This document shows, one piece after another, positions 61,534 to 64,000 of a stretch of DNA of 64,000 nt (its first letter is position 1; every line of letters begins with the position of its first letter). The notes beneath the pieces were generated by a model. That model searched no databases and was not told the DNA's origin. It worked only from the letters and a program-made list of their open reading frames with translations. A program made the position numbers and the translations under genes. The stretch comes from Mya arenaria (taxonomy: Eukaryota > Mollusca > Bivalvia > Myida > Myidae), in NCBI RefSeq assembly GCF_026914265.1, contig NC_069126.1, positions 78,247,232 to 78,311,231 on the forward strand. The letters are read 5' to 3'.

Positions 61534-63460
61534 TTACACAAGCCCACCCGTGATGCCCCTGTTTTTGAAGATCAGGATAGCGAAGATGATCAAGACAAGC
61601 TGAAATATAACAAAACAACCTATAACAGCAGTCACCTATCTAAAGGATATAAGTTTAAATGTACGTTTTGAAATGAACGTCAGTCGCAACAAAAAGCGAG
61701 GAGGAAGTAAGCTCGGACTTGCGAACGGAAATACACACGAACTGTTTATATTGTTGTAATGGACTAATGAACTGTACATTATAATTGAATAGTTAATGGT
61801 TCACTATTTATAACTTCATCTGAAACGATAAAGTTTTATTTAGATATAAAATTATGCTATATATGTTTAATATGAAAATTGAAACTGGGAATTACTACCT
61901 GACATATCAGAACGACCACGATTACTGGAATGAATCTTGCATTGTTTTCATTGATGACAGAGTCCCATATTCCATCTGTGCAGCCCTGAAAACAGAGAAA
62001 AGTTAAAATCACCCTTAAAGCTGCTCTCTTACAGAATTACCATTTTTACAAAAAAAAAAATATTTTGTCTTTGAAAGAGCAATTTGTGATAAAAGATTAC
62101 TGACAAAAGATCAGATTTTCATATTTCCGTTAGAAATTAATGTTTTATGGCTTAAACATTTACTAACGGTTTAAGGAAAATGCATAAAACATCAATTTTT
62201 GAATTTAAATATTGAAATCTGCGATCTATTTTTTTTTTCAGCAGTCTTATATAACTGGTTTCCATGGATGTTCGCAAAAATTGGCTCGTGTCAAGACAAA
62301 ACATAACAAAGTTGTCAAAACGTTCAATCTGTGAGAGTGCAGTTTTTTTCTGAGAAAGAATCTATTATTTCATTATTCGGAACAGAGCTGATTCCAGTAT
62401 TTCACTTATGCTGTCGTTTTATAACATTATTGATTGGTACTATACAACATTGTAAACTGTAAACTACCCATAAAAACGACCATCTGTTTTTTATGATATC
62501 CAATGTCGCCATCGACAAAATAAGTCAATATAAAAGTATAAAAATAACACATAATAGTAATACCGTAAACAAGTTGGATTCACTTTGAATTTCACTTGTT
62601 GAATCATAATTTGTATCAGAGTTCTTTCCAGCGCATTTTGCCGCCGCGGTGCTATCCTCTGGAAGGGTCTTGCAGCACGCCACTGGTGTGATGAGGTCTG
62701 TTATTCCGTTAGTTTCGTCGTATGCCTTCCACGTTGTACGCGAAGTAAAATCGGTGTAATCATTGGCACCACAGCAGTCAAACTGAAGATATGAATGTTT
62801 CATTTATAACGACAAGGGAATATATATAATATATGCAGTCGAAGTGTTCTGCATTAGGCAAAAGAAAATCGAGTAAGAAAATTTAAATGGAAAACATGAA
62901 TTAGTTATGTTCAATGGTTCTAGTGTATTATAATTTAAAGAAGATTTTCTTTCTGAGCAATTCAATTTCCTTGAATCTTTTTGGCAAATCAAAACAACCT
63001 TACGGCATTTTTAGTAGACTTATGCAATCATAGTATACCTGTTGCATTGCATAGTTCCATCCAATGGACTTGGTATCTGTTGCTTTCAAACCTTGGTAGC
63101 CGTCTAAAGTGGTCACAAGCTGCTCATTTATGTATTTCTTTAGGACCTGAAAATGTATTTGTCATCGCTTTCGAAATGTGTGCACCAATAACATTAAATG
63201 TTACTAAACTTCACTTATCGTATTTACTTTGCACAGATCTACATCAACAGCAATAACAATAACAGCAGCATCACACTATGATTAAAACACGGAGGGTTTA
63301 CCACCGAAACAAAAACATTCCTGTATTTAATGCCATAATCATGATCAGGGTGTTTTAACCCTTGAATGAGGTAACAGTTAAATACCTTTCCGGGAACAGC
63401 ATATACAAGAATGATGAGCGTCACTTGTGCCAGAAATATAGCGATAAGAACAATAGCGTA
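61534..63460 (-). CDS. Tetraspanin 2, last five exons (5' end outside window)
   Basis: Minus-strand exons are 63460-63386 (TM3, AIVLIAIFLAQVTLIILVYA), 63146-63039 (start of the large loop, ending NYAMQQ), 62782-62564 (FDCCGANDY, ACCKTLP, AKCAG), 61985-61899 (GCTDGIWDSV..) and 61599-61534 (TM4, FKNRGITGGLV, stop). They are in phase and give the last 184 residues. Sizes 75, 108, 219, 87 and 66 compare with 75, 105, 213, 87 and 66 in tetraspanin 1, so the genes are tandem duplicates. The N-terminus, TM1 and TM2 should lie beyond 64000. Exon 62564 uses donor GTATTA, which is weaker than usual. Confidence 0.9.
62015..62345. mobile_element. MITE family A (copy in tetraspanin 2)
   Basis: It starts TTAAAGCTGCTCTCTTACAG and ends ATCTGTGAGAGTGCAG, with the family's A-run near the left end and the CTGCGATCT-like interior reversed relative to 15029-15411. 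It lies in the intron between exons 62564 and 61985. Confidence 0.75.
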
Positions 63461-64000
63461 CTGAAAGGGAAAACATCACTTACTTACATTACAGTTGCGT
63501 GGGATAATGTTAATTCAAAATCTTTACAACAGCTGTATTTGTTGTCTGGTTAATTGTTTCATTTCGCGAGTACACCAGTGATCAGTGTGTTTATACCACG
63601 TGACAAATTACGTATTAAGGTACGTCAGAAGGTAACACTTTGGTTCGAATGAAGACATAAAACAAAGATAACTTTACCTTTTCTTCACCATTTGATAGGA
63701 AACAAAGGGCAGTTTATTCCAGCCCCGCCTTCGTTATGTTACCGGAATTTAGTTTAGATTAGTTTCTTTTAACACTTCGACAAATCTGTTTCCAAAATAA
63801 TGTGTTGGCAGTGCTCCATCGGTCGAAGTGTTTTAGAAACTAAACTCTCAATCAAACTCTAGTAAAACACCAAAAAGCGGGGCGCTTTAAGTGGCGTATA
63901 ATGATGAGCTATGTTTCATTTGAATTTTTGTTGAATGTCTTCATTCAAAGCCTTCCGACTAAGCATTTATGACGCAATTTAGCACGAAGTATACCCACAC
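63461..64000. other. Intron or 5' region of tetraspanin 2
   Basis: No further exon matching TM1 or TM2 was found before the window ends. The sequence is ordinary AT-rich DNA. Confidence 0.5.

Overview
The window is nuclear DNA from an animal, most likely a bivalve or another lophotrochozoan mollusc. Genes are split by GT-AG introns, and the DNA is AT-rich. It is crowded with tRNA-derived SINEs, short inverted-repeat elements and minisatellites. The species assignment is inference from this overall character and cannot be proved from the sequence alone.

Four protein genes can be supported. (1) A ceramide synthase on the plus strand has ten coding exons, 11468-22357. They splice in frame to 390 residues with a Hox-like segment and the Lag1/TLC His-His motif. 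(2) An intronless short-chain dehydrogenase/reductase on the plus strand, 34174-34941, encodes 255 residues with a complete Rossmann motif and catalytic residues. (3) A complete tetraspanin on the minus strand, 59222-44155, has eight exons and 291 residues. (4) A second tetraspanin on the minus strand, 63460-61534, shows its last five exons; its 5' part lies beyond the right edge. The two tetraspanins are tandem paralogues with nearly identical exon sizes.

Several broken coding remnants are present: a Gly-rich modular protein (about 3600-5035, minus), a duplicated and decayed exon of an unnamed invertebrate family (27.3-30.1 kb), a non-LTR reverse transcriptase fragment (30.8-31.1 kb) and a transposon-type helix-turn-helix fragment (33.5 kb).

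Layout: 0-8.8 kb, repeats and a pseudogene; 8.8-11.4 kb, nearly featureless DNA upstream of the ceramide synthase; 11.4-22.4 kb, ceramide synthase; 22.4-33 kb, tandem arrays, a segmental duplication and a foldback transposon; 33.5-35 kb, HTH fragment and dehydrogenase; 35-43.4 kb, inverted-repeat elements and a 4.3-kb 40-bp array; 44.1-63.5 kb, the tetraspanin pair. About 20 kb of the 64 kb is minisatellite, in at least twelve mostly unrelated families.

Two observations stand out. The ~7 kb of minisatellite in tetraspanin intron 2 appears to derive from the gene's own exon 3: the repeat matches the codons of transmembrane helix 2 at 27 of 31 bases. Separately, a 1.4-kb foldback element with a 9-bp target duplication has split one copy of a duplicated segment, and the neighbouring copy preserves the empty site.
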